From: Rhynochetos jubatus
Lineage: Eukaryota; Chordata; Aves; Eurypygiformes; Rhynochetidae
Direction: 5' to 3'
Assembly (NCBI GenBank): GCA_027574665.1
Contig: CM050655.1
Coordinates: forward strand, 1,984,001 to 2,048,000
Length of the DNA stretch: 64,000 bases
Shown in pieces: positions 13,001 through 29,600 of this stretch. The notes beneath the pieces were generated by a model. That model worked only from the letters and a program-made list of their open reading frames with translations, ran no database searches and was not told where the DNA came from. Made by a program: the position numbers and the translations under genes. How positions within the stretch are numbered: position 1 is the first letter of the stretch; every line of letters starts with the position of its first letter.

Positions 13001-16000
13001 TAAACTTGGGGGAACTGTTTTAGTTGCCATTTAGCTAGACTCCTAGTACCTGCCTCCAGTCGGAGTTTGCTGCGTGGAGCTGCCAAGAGTGGCAACAAAC
13101 ATGGGTAATTGTTTGATTGATGGAGAAATTCTTGTCTTTGAGGTAGGTGGTTCCTTTCAAGCTGCATCATCATGACCTTCAATATGTGTTGTCTGGATCT
13201 CCGCGACTCAGTCTTGCTAACTGAACGCCTCCTGGAGGAGATTGGATTGTTTCTGGATCCCTTGGTGTTGTGACATATGGGGACATATGTTTTCTCTGCT
13301 ATTTTTGTTGGTGCAAAAAGTCTCCAGCTCCATCGTGCTGGGTATGAACACCAAAACTGCGAGATGCATTGAGATAACACCCTGCAGAAGACGGCTTTCT
13401 TTTGGCCAGGTGTCTCTGAGAAACACCTCATTCCTCCTTCATGATGACCTTTCTGTGTGTTGTCATCTGTCATTAACTGCCCAAAGCTTCTGCTGTTTTG
13501 CTTCAGGTAATCGAGCAGCTCCTTGGTCCTGCTTGGAGGTATTGGTAGTAGTTTCTCAAAATGAAGCTCATGTGGGAGTTCCCCGGAGGTGTCAGATATT
13601 TCAGAAGTAGGCAAATTGTGTTGGCAAGAGCTGGAATTTTTTCACTGAGCTTGCCAACATTTCCAGTATCTAAACCTGGGGTTTTGTAGGATGCAAAATA
13701 ATAGCCTAGAAAAGGGTGGTAAATTAAGATCTATGGGGTGAGACACATTAAAATGTGAGTTGGTTAACTCTTGCCTATAGTCTTTTTATACCAATAACAA
13801 TTTTCAGCATAGGTGAAAGGAGATTTTACATTTTTTTTCTTATTTTCCTTTTTAAATGTTGAATGCCAAAATATGGTATAATAAACAGTGTAAATGAACT
13901 GCATATTTTACTGATATATTTAGCAATCCTAAGTGGAGCTGTCTGATTGACACATTCTCTACAGAGCAACTCGGTGCTGCAAGTGAGTTGTATTTTAGTA
14001 TAAGAGAAATGTAAACAGTGTTGGTTTTTTTTCCTTTTTTATAGGTTTAGATCAGGGCACAGTTACTTTCCCTGTTGCTTGTCTCTTTAATCAAAATGTT
14101 AGTTTAAAAAAATTTTGGTGTACTTTTCTGAAGAACATGTTCTTCCGTCCAATGATGCAGTAATGGTCTTGGCTGAAGATGCTGAAGATCCTACTCAGAA
14201 ATTTCCTCTTGCAACTTGAAGATATGCTGTGGATTGTATGTTGTGGGAAAGGCAAACACTGTAAAGAAAACCTACAAGTATATTGAAGGGCCTTCATGTT
14301 ATTCAGCCCTGCACTTGGATCCTACTCTTATTCCCAGTTAATGTGACAAGAATAGCTCTTTGGAGTTATATTTAAAATTCCCTTTAAGAAACATTCAAAG
14401 CAGTCTTTATCCATAGCCAAAACAAACAGCTAATACAGAGTTATCAGCTATTAATGGCATTGCAGTCCAAACAAGACCCAGATTTTACCAAAAGGTCTGT
14501 GTTTTTCTGTGCTGTTCTGCTCCTAGTAGTAAGTTGTAAAAGATGATCCAATTGTTCCCTTGCAGGCTTTAGTATTTAAAGACAATAATAATAATCAGTA
14601 TTGCGCCCTCCAGGAAGTGATGGTTCCTATTGCATTGCTGTCATGCAAAAAGTACATACGGCCCTGCAACGGGTGTTTGTTACTGCCTTTGGTGGAAAAG
14701 CCCCTGGAGCAGGCGGGAGGACCCTCCACCTTTCCATGACTGGCTTGGCACAAATAATTCTTCTGACAGTATAAACAATTTGGTTGCAAAACCAGCTTTC
14801 CTGAGGGCTGTGAGCGTAGAGTTGGTGCTTGAGGGATCAGATGATAATTTCGTAAAGTTCTACTTTCTGCCTCTATTTCTGATGTAGGAGATACCTACAA
14901 TATATAACACAACCTGTTGAGAAGGGATGAGTGCAAGGAAGAGATTTTGGCTGCTGTTGTTCGTTGACAGTCATTTTGATATCGCTGAAGGCTTTATGAT
15001 TTCTGGCTGTTACGTTTGAACCTCTGTATATTTGACCAGGCCAGTATTCATAATGAGAGCCAAGAAGATAAATTGTGCAGATAAATACATGTAGGATCTA
15101 TGGACCATGTGGTGTATTAAATAATTTTACAGTACGCAATAGCAATTTTTAGTAAGGCTGCTGTATCTGTTTATTTACTGCTTTTACAAGGTGGGAGCTT
15201 TTCTGTGTGGGTGGGAGCATCTCTAGAAAACTTTTAAAACACGCTATTTGAATTATTCAACTCATCCATTCTTGATGTTTCTGTCCTCAGTGGTCCAACA
15301 TACATTATTCCATCAGACATTTTCTTCAGCTTTATTGGTTAATGAGATAAAAAGGTTCATAATTGGTAACTCCAGTGTTTTGGTGTTAACTAAACTGGGA
15401 ACTGAAATACTGAGGTCTATTCCAGAGCAGCGTGTGAGTGTATGTTCTAGTCTTAAGTACACAAGGGCTTAAAAACATAGCTAAAAGCTCTTTGAATGTG
15501 GGCTTTGAGCAAAGAGCTTCCCCAAACCTGCTAGAAACTTGCAGCTTTTGCTTTTTGTGTTACTTGGAATGGATGTCCCCTTAGGAAATGAAGGTATGTC
15601 TAGATACAACTTAAAAACAAATACCTGTTTAACACTTTTTGCAGTGTATTCCTATACTGCTGAATAGTTTCTGGAAATCTGGAGCAGGCATAATACTTGG
15701 CCAAGTTTTCTCTTTTTAAAGAAGGGTGTGGGTTTTTTTTCCCCACGGCCCCATTTTGTAGAAGTAAACACTTTTAAACATTTCATGGTGTGGATTTTAA
15801 ACGGATGGTTGTTGTAGGGCTTGTCTGGACTTTTGTATCACTTATCATATTCTGGGTCAGAGGCTGTAGATTTTTTTTCCAAGTTTCTTATCTACTGAAA
15901 TCAGCTTAGTTCCTTGTGGAGGGATATGGAAGCTCCCAAAAAAGTAGTTCCTGGGCATGAGTTTCTATAAATATGCTGAAAAGATTTAGTTGATAGGTAG

Positions 16001-17700
16001 ATGTAAAGGATGTACATGTGTATTTAAGTTGGATTTACAGCAGTGATGGAACAGCACAAAAAAGATGCCACTGATCGTAGTAGGTTTGAGCAAAGTTTGT
16101 CATAGGAGTAAATAAGGAGTTCTCACCCCTCAGGGAACTGCACTGCTGCTGCTTTAAACATTAGCCCTGGCAGTGAACTCTGTCTCTCTGCCTGGCCAAA
16201 TTCTTGTAGATGTTTCCCTCCTAAATACGGGGCTTTAGGTCATCAGTAGTAGCTGGCAGACTCTTGATGGGGGAGGAGAAAAATACTTCTCCCCATTAGT
16301 ATTGGCATTAAAGTTCATGTTGAAAAGTTTTGTTTAAAGTCTGGGGAGAGGAACAGCTAAAGAAAAGGTCTTGTGTTGTATTTTTTAAAATTTCTTCTCG
16401 ACTATTAATATAAGATGTATTTTTTCTTTCCTTTTTTTGAGGCATCTTCCAGCCTCTCTGCCTTGTACATCACTTTTCACTTTTTTTGCTGGTAGTTTGA
16501 AATGGTTTCTGTACATAGCTGTGGTGGTATACTTAGGAACAGCACAGAATTCAGCTCGGCTTCCAGCTGCTCTGTGTCAGTGTTGTCTAAATCGAACCCT
16601 TAATTTCTTCTATTCTTCTTGATCCACTGTTTAATCCGCTTTTGCCGGCAGTAGATTACCTGGAGAATGACACCCGTGTAGCTACCGCCGCTCCCTTTGA
16701 ACCTCAGGGTCCTGCAGACTCCACTGCAGACTGATGCTGCACCAGCACAGTACGTGTCAAGGAGGGCTTTGCATTTCCAGAAGCATCCCTAGATGTGCAT
16801 GGCAGTAGTCTTCCATCTGCACTGGAATTCTTCCCTTTCTTAAACTCAGCAAGTGGCTTTCTGATGTTGAAATAAGACCTTTCGGGATGAAGATTAACTT
16901 TTGGTTCTAATATTTGTCGTGTGTGCTGGAAGGTACAAATCTGGCATAGAGAATGTGGGTTTTTTTTACTGTGGGTCAAGAGCTTGAGATGACTATTAAT
17001 TGTGCTCTTTGTGAAATGTAAATTCTTGTCAGGGTAACAGCAGACTGTTGTTATGCAGGGTTTGGTATTTTACTATGTACCTTGCAAATGACTGTAGCAT
17101 TAACTTTACTTCTTATCTAGGATTGCATAACATCTCAGGTTGTTTTTCCCCACCTGCTACAAACCAAAATTTTTATCTTCTACCTTCATGATTGGTGAGT
17201 AGCCAGCAGATGGTAGCAGCAGGGTTTTGGGCAAAATACTCAGCCAAATTTGGTGTTTTATAGCCACTGCAATAAGGCAAACCACCAAGACAAGTCTTTT
17301 CCAGCACAGCTGAAACATGGCTTCTGTGCTGCTGAGACAGAAACGTGGCTGAATTTTTTTCCAGGCATTGTCCTGCTCCTGAGTTGTCATGCTGACTTGT
17401 TGGGGGGCATTTGTGGCTGGCTCTGATCTGGCTGAAGGACAAAGCAACCCCTCAGATTAGGAGGTGTGTGAGCTAATGCACATTTATATGCTTTTCTTCT
17501 GAGAGGCATTCACAGCTAGGCACAGAGGTTTTTACCCGTTAAGGGTGTTTTTAGCAAACTTCTTAAGGTGCTTTTTGCATGACTTCTGCAAATTAGAATG
17601 CAATTAGCTTGTTCCTACTGTTGCCTTATTAATTACTGTGATGGACTTTAGCTGATTTGGGAAAGGATGTATTGCAGAGGTTTGTGCATGTTGTGTCATT

Positions 17701-17725
17701 CCCCCCTCCCCCCCCCCTTTTTTTT
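17701..17725 (+). repeat. Polypyrimidine C/T run
   Basis: About 15 C with a single T, followed by a run of T. On the opposite strand it is A-rich then G-rich. Length is prone to sequencing and replication slippage. Confidence 0.85.
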
Positions 17726-20518
17726 AAACAGTTCATCAGGTCTCCATTGCATTTGATCATTAATCTTTGAGAAAAATAGTGATGGCTTAGTGCCCGGTCC
17801 CTACCTCTGAAGCGATGACAACAACTACTTCTGCTCTGAATGACCCTCTGCATTAGGAGCTGTTCAATGCGGTGCAAAGTAAATATTCATGAAAATGCCC
17901 CCTTCTTAAAACAGGGTCATTTGAAAACAGTTCTGTTCCCTTGCAAATATTGTGGTTGATTTTGTTGGCAGATTGTTTCTATTAGAAACCTGAATTGGAA
18001 AATACAGAATAAATACTATTTGAAAAGAAGGGGCAATGAAACTGCTGTATCTTGTTTAAACCATTTACTTGCAATAGCAAGAGTATGGGTTTGCCCATTT
18101 TAAACAGCTTTTTTTGTATTCCTAGGTAGATCTGTGTATTCACATGTCTGGGACAGATGCTTTTAAAAACTAATAATGATGATTAAGTAACGGGATGGTT
18201 TAGAAAGGCATTTGTTACAGAATAATTGTGAACTATGCATTAATGTATATGCTTTGAGTTTCATTTCATACAAAAATAAATATAAAAGAAAAAACATCTA
18301 TTTGACTGAAATTGCCCCTGTTCGTTATATTGAAAAAACCCTGTGTAATAAAATAATGTAGAAGTTGCTGGAGACCTGGCATGTGCAAGTGTGTGGGAAT
18401 GGTAATCTACATTGCATGAATAATTTTTTTGAATTATTAGAGTGATGAACATTCTCTTGCAGGGAACAATAACTCTTATTGTAGCTATGACAATGTATTT
18501 TTAGTATCAACTAATTTTCAAATATGTCAAACGAAGCTTTTCATTTATTTCATTTTCTAAATGGATGGAATATTTCCTGATGAAAAGGTTTGTAGCTTAC
18601 AGACTGCAAAGCCTGGCTTGGTCTGATGAGAATACACTCATAAATACATGGTTTGGGTTGCAAGGTGCTTGCTCCTGCAGCCAGCACTGTTGATGGGCAG
18701 CTGGAGGTGCTTTTCTCTCATGCTATGCTCTTTGTATTAGAAGTCTCATTTTCACTAATTATCCTTAACTAATATTATCTATTTTGGTTACATTCAAGCG
18801 TGACTGAGTTATTATCCATGCCATTCTATGGAGATGATACTTAATTTAAAGATGCTTAGATGTGGCAGAGATGAAACTGTGTTATTGATGTCCCAGCCAG
18901 TGTGTTTTTCCTCTTAATGGATGTATTTCATATTGTCGTTAAAAGGGTTTGAATGACTTGGTGGGCCTCTGAGCTTTAATTTCTCTGATATTCCTATGTT
19001 GAAGGGCAGAGGCTGTAAATTGGTTGGTTCAGATGTACTCTTAGACTGTAATAATACTATTAAGCTCCTAAATTCTCTAAGTTCATTGATGTTGTGTATG
19101 TTTTGCTGCTTTTCCCCTAAATAGACGGGTAATGGATTTTCCTAGCCCCTGTGCTGCTCCTTCGCTGTTGTTAGACCAAGTTTCCCAGATCCATTTCGAA
19201 GCCTTCGCTGTGCTCAGTTTTGACGAGAAGAGCATTGGTTTTCTGCTGAGGGCCTCGAAGTTAACAGGGGAGGTCTGACTTGAACCATGTCTGAGTTTCC
19301 TCCAGTCTGTTGTGGGTATTCTTATAAACACTCGACTTGAAAGGCTGACTTCATTTTATCAAGGAGAAAGCCTCATTTTGAGCCTTGGAACGAAATAAAT
19401 GGCTGAAATTGTAATGCTAGTTGATGTGACTAATATGAAAGCTTTTATTACGCTTCCTTCTTCAGCCGGCAGTTTGATTAATGCTAATAATTAGGGCCTT
19501 TGTTAGGAGGATCTGGGGGACCTGTGCGGGTGGCTGAGGCTGAAAGAACAGTACTGCGTCAAGGCATAGCACAGAAAGCATAGTCTTGCTCCAGCACAGG
19601 AGGGAATACGGAAATTGGGTTATCTGTCATCTGGTCAACCTTACAAATTACCAGCTTCTTGCATTGCTGAAAGCAAGAAATAACACAGATTTAGTTTTTT
19701 CTGGTGGTTTTTGTTTGCATGGATGGACAGTATGTGAAGTCAGATTAAATTTCTCAAGAGCAAAATGGTTTTGTAGCAGTCCAAGTCTGTGTCGTCCTGA
19801 GACAGCACTTGGGAAGTCTGGTCTGCTTCCCATCCCATGCTTCAGCTGGGTCAGCACCAATGGGCTCTGATGTAGAATAGCATGTTTTGTTGAAATAACC
19901 TCAGAATGATCAAAATCATCTTTAACAAATTGAACCTGTGCTGCATATAAACTTGAGGTGTACTTTAAAGGCACTACAGCGCAAGCAAAGTATCTCCAAT
20001 GCTGACTGGTTTTGGACTTCTGAAGTCCCAATTTGGCTCATTTTCAAGAAGACACGATTCATTAATAAGTCTTTCTTGGAAAACCTTGTTTCATATTCAT
20101 ATTTCAAAAAGATAAAACTCTTGAATGCATAGGCTCTCCAGGTAGCAGTCATCTGCCTGTGCTATGTTCACATTACCAAGTAGTTTAGCCCATGGAAGTG
20201 TAGCTGCAGGGTGAGAAATGAAGGGCTGAGGACCTGGTGTCCAGCCTGTGGGTGTTTAAGGGTTTTCAGGTTTGACCTAGATATGGATTTAGCCTTCTTG
20301 GTTGTTCATTTGAGCAAGTTGCTTTAGGAGTTCTTTGCAAAACATCATAACATGGTGGTTACACCGTGTTAGCAGATGGGTGAAGTTGAACTTGACAGTC
20401 TGAAGGGAAGATTGGAGGGTTCACCTGAGCGTGACTCACCATGCGGTGAGCACTTTAGTTGTAGAAATTGAAAGGATCTCAGGAAAATCAGGAAAAACAC
20501 ATCAGTGGTTTAGTTGCA

Positions 20519-20537
20519 CATGTTATGTCATAACATG
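20519..20537. repeat. Perfect 9-bp inverted repeat with 1-nt centre
   Basis: catgttatg, t, cataacatg. The two arms are exact reverse complements. It lies about 780 bp upstream of the PRKG1 exon. No bound factor is known to me. Confidence 0.85.
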
Positions 20538-21265
20538 ACACTGACAGAGGCACTTTGAGAGCAGGTTGTATTGCATACCCATTTGGGAGTCTCCCAGAGA
20601 ATGCTTGAACTTTGAGTTCTGAAATCTGTGTCTTCAGAAACAACTCATTCCTTACTGAACTTTGCTGAGTGGCTACTAAGAATTACGGACTTCCAAACCC
20701 ATCACATGCCAAACCAAAAGTGCACGTATCATTTTACGCACGCTAATGCAAGTTTAGAATTTTCCATTTAGTCAGCAAAGAAATTAATTAATGGTGGTGT
20801 TACTCCTGGAGCAGTGGTGCCTCCTCTAGTGAATATGATGGCCTTTGGTATTCGATTAACACTCAAAGAATCAGTGCAGTATCATGCTTTTGTGTGCTCC
20901 AGTTTGTATAATGTAATAGAAAATATAATGAACTAAGTCAGAAATCCTTGAACTTCTTGATTGTATTTCCTTTCAATTTTGCATATGGAAAATATTTCAA
21001 GCAGCTACATTATTCTTTGGTGTTATTATAGATGTGTAACTTGTAGCTAAAAGAGGATCTTGCAATCGCACAAAATCCATTTTTTTCAATACTGGATGTA
21101 TCTAAAACTTATTTACAAAAAGTAGTAAGTTAATGTTTCTGTAAGACTTTTTCACTTCTCTGCAGGCAGACTTTATCAGATGTGCAGCAAAAGTTTGGAT
21201 GTTTTTTCCAAGGAAATACTCACTGGGGCACATTGTGGTTGTGCTGAAGTTCACATGCATGTTAA

Positions 21266-23337
<2,072 letters not shown>

Positions 23338-23654
23338 TGGAAGCTGGGGACAGACTTTTAAAAGGGCCTGTAGTGACAGGACAAGGGGCAATGTGTTTAA
23401 ATTGAAAGTGGGGAGGTTTAGATTGGATATCAGGAAAAAATTCTTCCTGGAGAGGGTGGTGAGGCACTGGGACAGGTTGCCCAGAGAAGCTGTGGATGCC
23501 CCATCCCTGGAAGTGTTCAAGGCCAGGCTGGATGAGGCTTGGAGTAACCTGGTCTAGTGGAGGGTGTCCCTGCCCCTGGCAGGGAGGTTGGAACTAGATG
23601 ATCGTTAAGGTTCCTTCCAACCCAAACCATTCTATGTTTCTGTGATTCTGTGAT
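23338..23654 (+). mobile_element. CR1 LINE 3' fragment (forward)
   Basis: Reads forward through the end of CR1 ORF2 and the 3' untranslated region: agtgacaggacaaggggcaa, gattggatatcaggaaaaaa, gagaagctgtggatgcccca, ggaactagatgatc, then accattctatgtttctgtgattctgtgatg. In translation the remnant is the RLDI.KKFF..RVV.HWD.LP.EAVD type tail of the CR1 reverse transcriptase protein. 5'-truncated, about 317 bp. Confidence 0.95.
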
Positions 23655-26600
23655 GTGCTATTACTGTCATATCCTTGAATTTACCAGATGTTTCTGATTG
23701 TTGGTCCAAACTCTATTCCTGAATTCTCGATTCTTGTCTCCTAAACCAAATTTATGTTAAAGACAACTTTTGTGTCTTTTGGGCACTTCAGCTTATCCTT
23801 GCTCTTACGGCAGCTCTCTCTGTACGAGGGCATGACTTGGCTTTCCCCCAGTCTTCAGTTGGTCTTGTAACTTAATTTAAGATTATTTAGATAGCTCTGT
23901 AAATATGCATAATGCTTTACAAACAGAATTATGAAGAGTTTATAGTCTATGTTTAGACATAATGCAATGAGTGGTGACGAAGTAATGGAAATGGAAGAAG
24001 ACATTATCAAATGGGTTGGATTATGTTTATGAGAACAGGATCACTAGCTCGTTTTGTCTTATCATTCTGTGTGCTCTCAGTTATCAACACCCTCCAGAGC
24101 CCCCCAGTTATAAACTTTATTCTTTCTGAAACTCTACTGGAGAAACCCATCTTTATGAGGATTTCTGAGAGGTATTCTCAGAAAAATCGAATGAATGGTG
24201 CATTTCTTCCATTAATTCCCCTTTCTTTCCTTACTTGGACTTATAGCCATGATTAATATGAATAAAAATTACTCATGTAGAGCATTTGATAACCAATACT
24301 TTCATGCTTATTTATAATTTATGATTCAGCGTTTAGATAGAGCCTTTCACCAGAAGTCTGAGTTATATATTGGTGATGTTTCCTTAGACTAACTTTAAAT
24401 AATAACTTAAGTAAGATGGATTTGAAAACATCCATCATTTTCACGGTTACTTTCTGCATTCTCATATATCATGGTGAAGCAGTAGTAGTGGCTGTTTTAA
24501 TTTTCCCCTCTAGACACAAGGACTCTACAAGTCCTGGTGAGAGCTTTAATAGTTACTGTCTGTCAGTATTTTAGTTATTCACCGTGGATGTTAAAATTCA
24601 TATGTATGTGACACTTGCTGAGCTCAGTGAATCTTAAAAGGCTGGATAATTATGAGTGTTAACCTCCAAACTCTTTCTTCACTATGGCTTGATGATCATT
24701 TCGATGTAATTCGAGGTTTGCTACGTTCCTTGGGTGGGAATAGCTGTAGCATTATACCTCAGCAAAGAGTCAGGGAAAGGCTTGACTCCACTTTTCCACA
24801 TTCTCTCTGCTTCTAGCAAAAAGGAAATTTCATGCTGTCCAATACTGGTTTTACATGCACAGTCATGTTTGTTTGCGCCTTTGCCCAGCCCTACCCACAC
24901 TAATAGGCTTGACGCTTTCCTCTACCAGTCATGTGCTCCCATGCATGTGATGACTGAGTAAAAACTTTGTATTCTTTGTCCTATTATTCCATGTCTTACA
25001 TCAGATTTCCTGCCCTCCCTGGATTTCTTTTCGTTGTGAGGACCGAGAGCAACACTGGTACAAAAAGGTTGGACTCTGGAGATTAAAAGCTTGAGAAAAG
25101 ACTGAGGTCATTGAAAACACAAGAAGAAAATCTTGAATACATTCTATTATTCAACCTATTATGTGTCAAACTGCAAAGCTGGGCAGGGAGAAGTAAAACA
25201 CAGTATAGGAAATAGGAGAGTATTGTAAATTGTAATTGAGATGGGGAGAGGAGGAAGCTGAGGGAAACGTTCATGGAGTAAAAATGGTGAGGTGCTATCA
25301 GAGGGAAATCAGTATGAGGTGCTGAGTTCAAAAGGAAGATGTTCTCTCTGTCTGCAGCATACTGGAAGAGGCAAGTGTTGAGTTTGAGGGTAGGGGTGTG
25401 CCTCTGGCATGTGCCATGCTTTAGCTGAGTTGTATTTTACTCATCCGTCCCAACAAGGGAAATACCATCAGGTTGAGGAGCTCTCAGTGTAAACACCCCC
25501 TGGCCTGAACATGCACTGATCTGGGAGATCGCTTTTAATAGTGCTGGCATATAATAGCTCTTAAATCGTGCAAGGCTAAGAGAGATGTGCGGCTAATCTC
25601 ATCCTCTAGATACAGTAATGGATAGTATTCTCAATCTCCTCTAAAGGGGGAGGCTATCCCAGTCATGGGAGACTTCTCTCTCAAATGTGCATCTAGATCT
25701 TTTGGACTGGTTCTGCACTTCTTGAATCCGAAAAGTTTTTTGCAAAGGCTTTGTTTAAAAATGTCAAGTGTAACAAGAAAAGGGAAAAAAAGTCATTGAT
25801 CTATAGGTAGGATTTAACTGGAAACTTGTCTGGTTTTCTGGTGGGCTCCTGCCTGGGCTTTCATGAGATAGAGCCCTGAGGACCTACAGAATGAGAGTTG
25901 TGCTTGTTGGAGACCCCTTCTGGATTCCTTTCCCTGGCTTGCTCACTGAGGCAGACAGGGTCCTAGCAGGGTCCCTCTGAAATGGTTCAGGGCAGAGAAC
26001 ACCCTCTAATTCCCCTATGTTCATTATGTAGCAGGAAAACTGCACCACTTTTGCATATTTGCTGAATTGGGTAAGGAATTTGCCCTTAATGCAACACCAA
26101 AAAACCCAACCCAAAACCCTTACAGCTGTTCTTTGAAGGTGGAAATTAATTTATTTGTGATATAAGCAAGTATTCATTAGGGGCTGAAAATGCTGGAAGC
26201 ATTGAACAACCATGCCCTAACCACCTACAGCAAGAGTATTCCTCCAGGCTGATGAGGCTGGTAGTGAAAAGGGGGAGGAGTGATGCTGTGGCTTATCCAT
26301 CTGAACTAGTCTATACTGGCACTCTTGACTCCACAAGCAAAACGATTGTGAGAATAAAATAAACTCATCAGAAATATTACCGTTCTAACAAGAAAGTATA
26401 TTGTTCTATGAGTGGTTCAACAGATTGTCTTAAAAATGAAGTTTCTTTTAGAGCCAAAACCCATTCTTGCTGGTTAATCATATTCTGCCTCTAAAATTAG
26501 TCTACCACCACCAGTTTCTCTTAAGGAAAAAAACCCAAACATTTTCCAAGTTCTAGTTCTGCAGGTTAGCATTAGTTGTCTTCTTTGTCACAACGCCTTC

Positions 26601-29600
26601 TTTGGGCCTAGCATTTAAAAAATGTTCTGAAAGCACTTAAACATGTGAAAACCTGGAAAGGTCTCTTTCAGAGAGATACATCTAGATCTGTACCGTGTTG
26701 ACAGGTTTGAGTTATGTGTGGGTGTTACCTAACACTAATGAGGATAAATGTGATATCCCACATCTGAAACGAAATGTTTCCTCTTGTGCTCTCTCTCTGC
26801 CCCAGCTTGTCAACTGCAGTCTGTCAGATTTGATGGCTGCATTATTGAAAGGAAAATATATCAGTAGAGCTGTAGATAACCCCGGTGACAAGGTACACGT
26901 TTTAGGCTCTCATGTGAGTAGCAGTCATGACATTGTAAACAGATGTTCTAATTTTTTAGAAACTATATTAATAGGTGTGAAGAGTCCTCCTTTTATGTTT
27001 GTCGCTTTTCCCAGCAGGCATGGAAGAAATAATGCAGTGAGCCTGGGGGAAAAAGAAGGACAAAATATTTGGATTAACTATGTTGTTGCTTGTGATTTTG
27101 TATTGGCAATGGGTGCTGTAACATCCTCCCTGACTGTTTGTCCTTCTGCAAATTAATACTGAGGTTGTATCTCTACATCACAGCTTGAGCACCTGAGTGA
27201 AGAAAAATAGCTCCACTGATACCCTGTGGGCGCCTGCTTCTGCAGGCATGAAAAGGGAAGAAGCAGCTTTTTAAGAACCCATCTTGAGAACCAGCCTGCA
27301 CTACCCCCAGTGCTTGTTTTAGTAGTTTTCCTCTGTTCTTAAATTGCATTTTATTTTTGTCTTCAGTCATGGAGATTTGCCTTTTATTTTTAAAGGAGAC
27401 TTTGTTTCTTGCTTCATTCTTGGTAGCGTCTTCAAAGCAATGAAGCATCTAATTATGACTTCCCATGGGAACATGGGTTTTTGGGAGTCAGAGATGTCTT
27501 GGCAAGGAACGTATTCCTAGAAACTGCAGGATTTGACTGGATGTCAAACTTGGTGTTGATAAGGGAAGACAAACAAAGCCTCAGTAGCCATTTGAACTAC
27601 AGAGAGAAATGCAGAGGCTGTGGAAGACCTCCATCAGAGACATCAGAGTGGTCTGGTCTCAGATGGGTGAAATCCTCAAAGCAACTCCTCAGTCTCTGGG
27701 GATGCTTACTGTTGAATCAATACCAAAGCAGGTGTATTGATACTGTCTGTGTTCCTCAAGACATCACCTTGCTGCCTCCTGCGGGTTATTACAGCCTTTG
27801 CCCGAGTTTTGTGATGCCATAAGATTTTATTATCAATGTGTTGGCCAACACACTTACCCTTTTTCTTGCTTCCGAAGGTGCGCTGGAGCCCATACCCTTT
27901 TCTCTGTTGTTTGCTTTTTCCTAACTGTGCAGTTATGTGGGCTTTTTCCACTATCTGGACAATGATCACTGCAGTCTCTTGGATGTTATGTGCTGTCATC
28001 TACAAATGCTGCGTCCAATTTTTGTGGCACCCTCGCTGTGACCCTTTTTATGTCTCTTTTTATGGACTACTCTCATAAGGATCTGATTTAAAGGACATAA
28101 TTGCTCTTTTAGCTCCAGGGTCTTCTGAGTCAGTTCCTTCTCAGAGAAAGGATTTGGTAGGACTGATTCTTCTAAATGAAAGAGGAATGGCGAACAGAAG
28201 CCCATTTTGGATTTAAGTAGGCTAAATGACTTTATTCCCAAGTGTAAGTCCAGAATAGCAAAATGGGGGCAGTACCCATACCGCCGCCTCAGTGGAGAGA
28301 GTGCATCATGTCTCAACCTGCACCCCACTTATTTTTATATTGCTGTACACTGTACTTGCAAGAGGTCCCTTATTTTATTATGGCCTGCTATTATTGTCCA
28401 AATGCATGAGCTTCTTCTGGCCTTGTTGGTATTCAGCACCACTGATGATCATCATTCATCTCAAAGAAAGAAAACCATATTGAGGGGTTTGTTGTTGGGT
28501 TTGTGGTTTTTTTTCCCCCAACTTTGGTGAAAGGATGCTGGCTGGAACAAACTTCATAAACGTTTTAGTCTGGTTTTAATTTGTGTAATCTCCAGGGCTA
28601 GGAGTGAATATGCAGTTTCTGGTTCAGTCAGTTAAATCCAGTTTGACTGAACTCTGCATGTGCCAGGGTGTTGTGGGTCAGTTTGGTGCTCTGAGATAAT
28701 ACTGGAAGACACGGAGTTCAGCCTGTGCAGGTAGGGGTTTGCCTGGATGCATAGTGTGTTTTGTCATGTATGTCCAAATAGTATCCTTGCTAGACTTCCT
28801 CCAGATTGGTGGTCCTTCAGACCACCATGAAATTCCTGCCTTTTTAGTGTAGGACCAGACAATTTTGAATGATCTTTCCAAATAAATTCCTGATAATTTA
28901 GCTAGGTCCTTTGATGTATGTTCCCATCTTTCTGCATCTCCCAAGGACACTCGGGAAGGTAATAATTGTTGCATCCATTGCAATCAGGGCTTTTCTAAAC
29001 ACAGTTGAGGCAGTTCTGCTTCTAAGACTTATTCTGCCTTTCAGTATGAGTGTTTTGGGCCCTACCTGAGTCTCCAAACCACTTCTCGAGGGGTTTGGAT
29101 CTGCCTTCCCAAACAAACATCAAAAAATAACGTCTCATTACCCAGGTGTTAAATGGCTCTTGAGATTGGAGAGCATTTACTCAATGTCCATAAGGAGCAC
29201 TGTGTAAGAAGGAATCAATTTGTTGCAAAATGGGATTTTCTGCACAGAATGCCAACAATTCACTAGTAGCCTCTGAAGAACCTGCCTTTTGCAGGACTTG
29301 CCATTAGTTTTATGAAAACGTAAGTTTTATGGAAATGTACCGTGGCAGCAGTTTCTTCTTTGCACTCCTCTGTTAAATGTTTTCAGTCGGTTTTTACCTT
29401 TTTTTTTTCTTCTTCATCCTGCTATTGTAGAGTTTGGCAGGAGTCAGATCAGGATTTTCCCTCTGGTCAGAGATACTGACCACGTATCAGGGCAAGACCA
29501 TTTTCTAAGGCTCTCTGCGTTTAAGAGGTTCTCTAGGATTGACCTCTCCATTCCAAAGATTACCCTACTCCCGGGCAGACTTTATGAGGATGTGCTGGAG

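Noticed and set aside
27173-29116. Run of minus-strand open frames just upstream of the solo LTR, suggesting a decayed retroviral interior
   Set aside because: Frames of 72-110 codons are no longer than chance frames elsewhere. I see no protease, reverse-transcriptase, integrase or zinc-knuckle motif, and the LTR is plus-oriented with its own flanking duplication, so the interior is gone.
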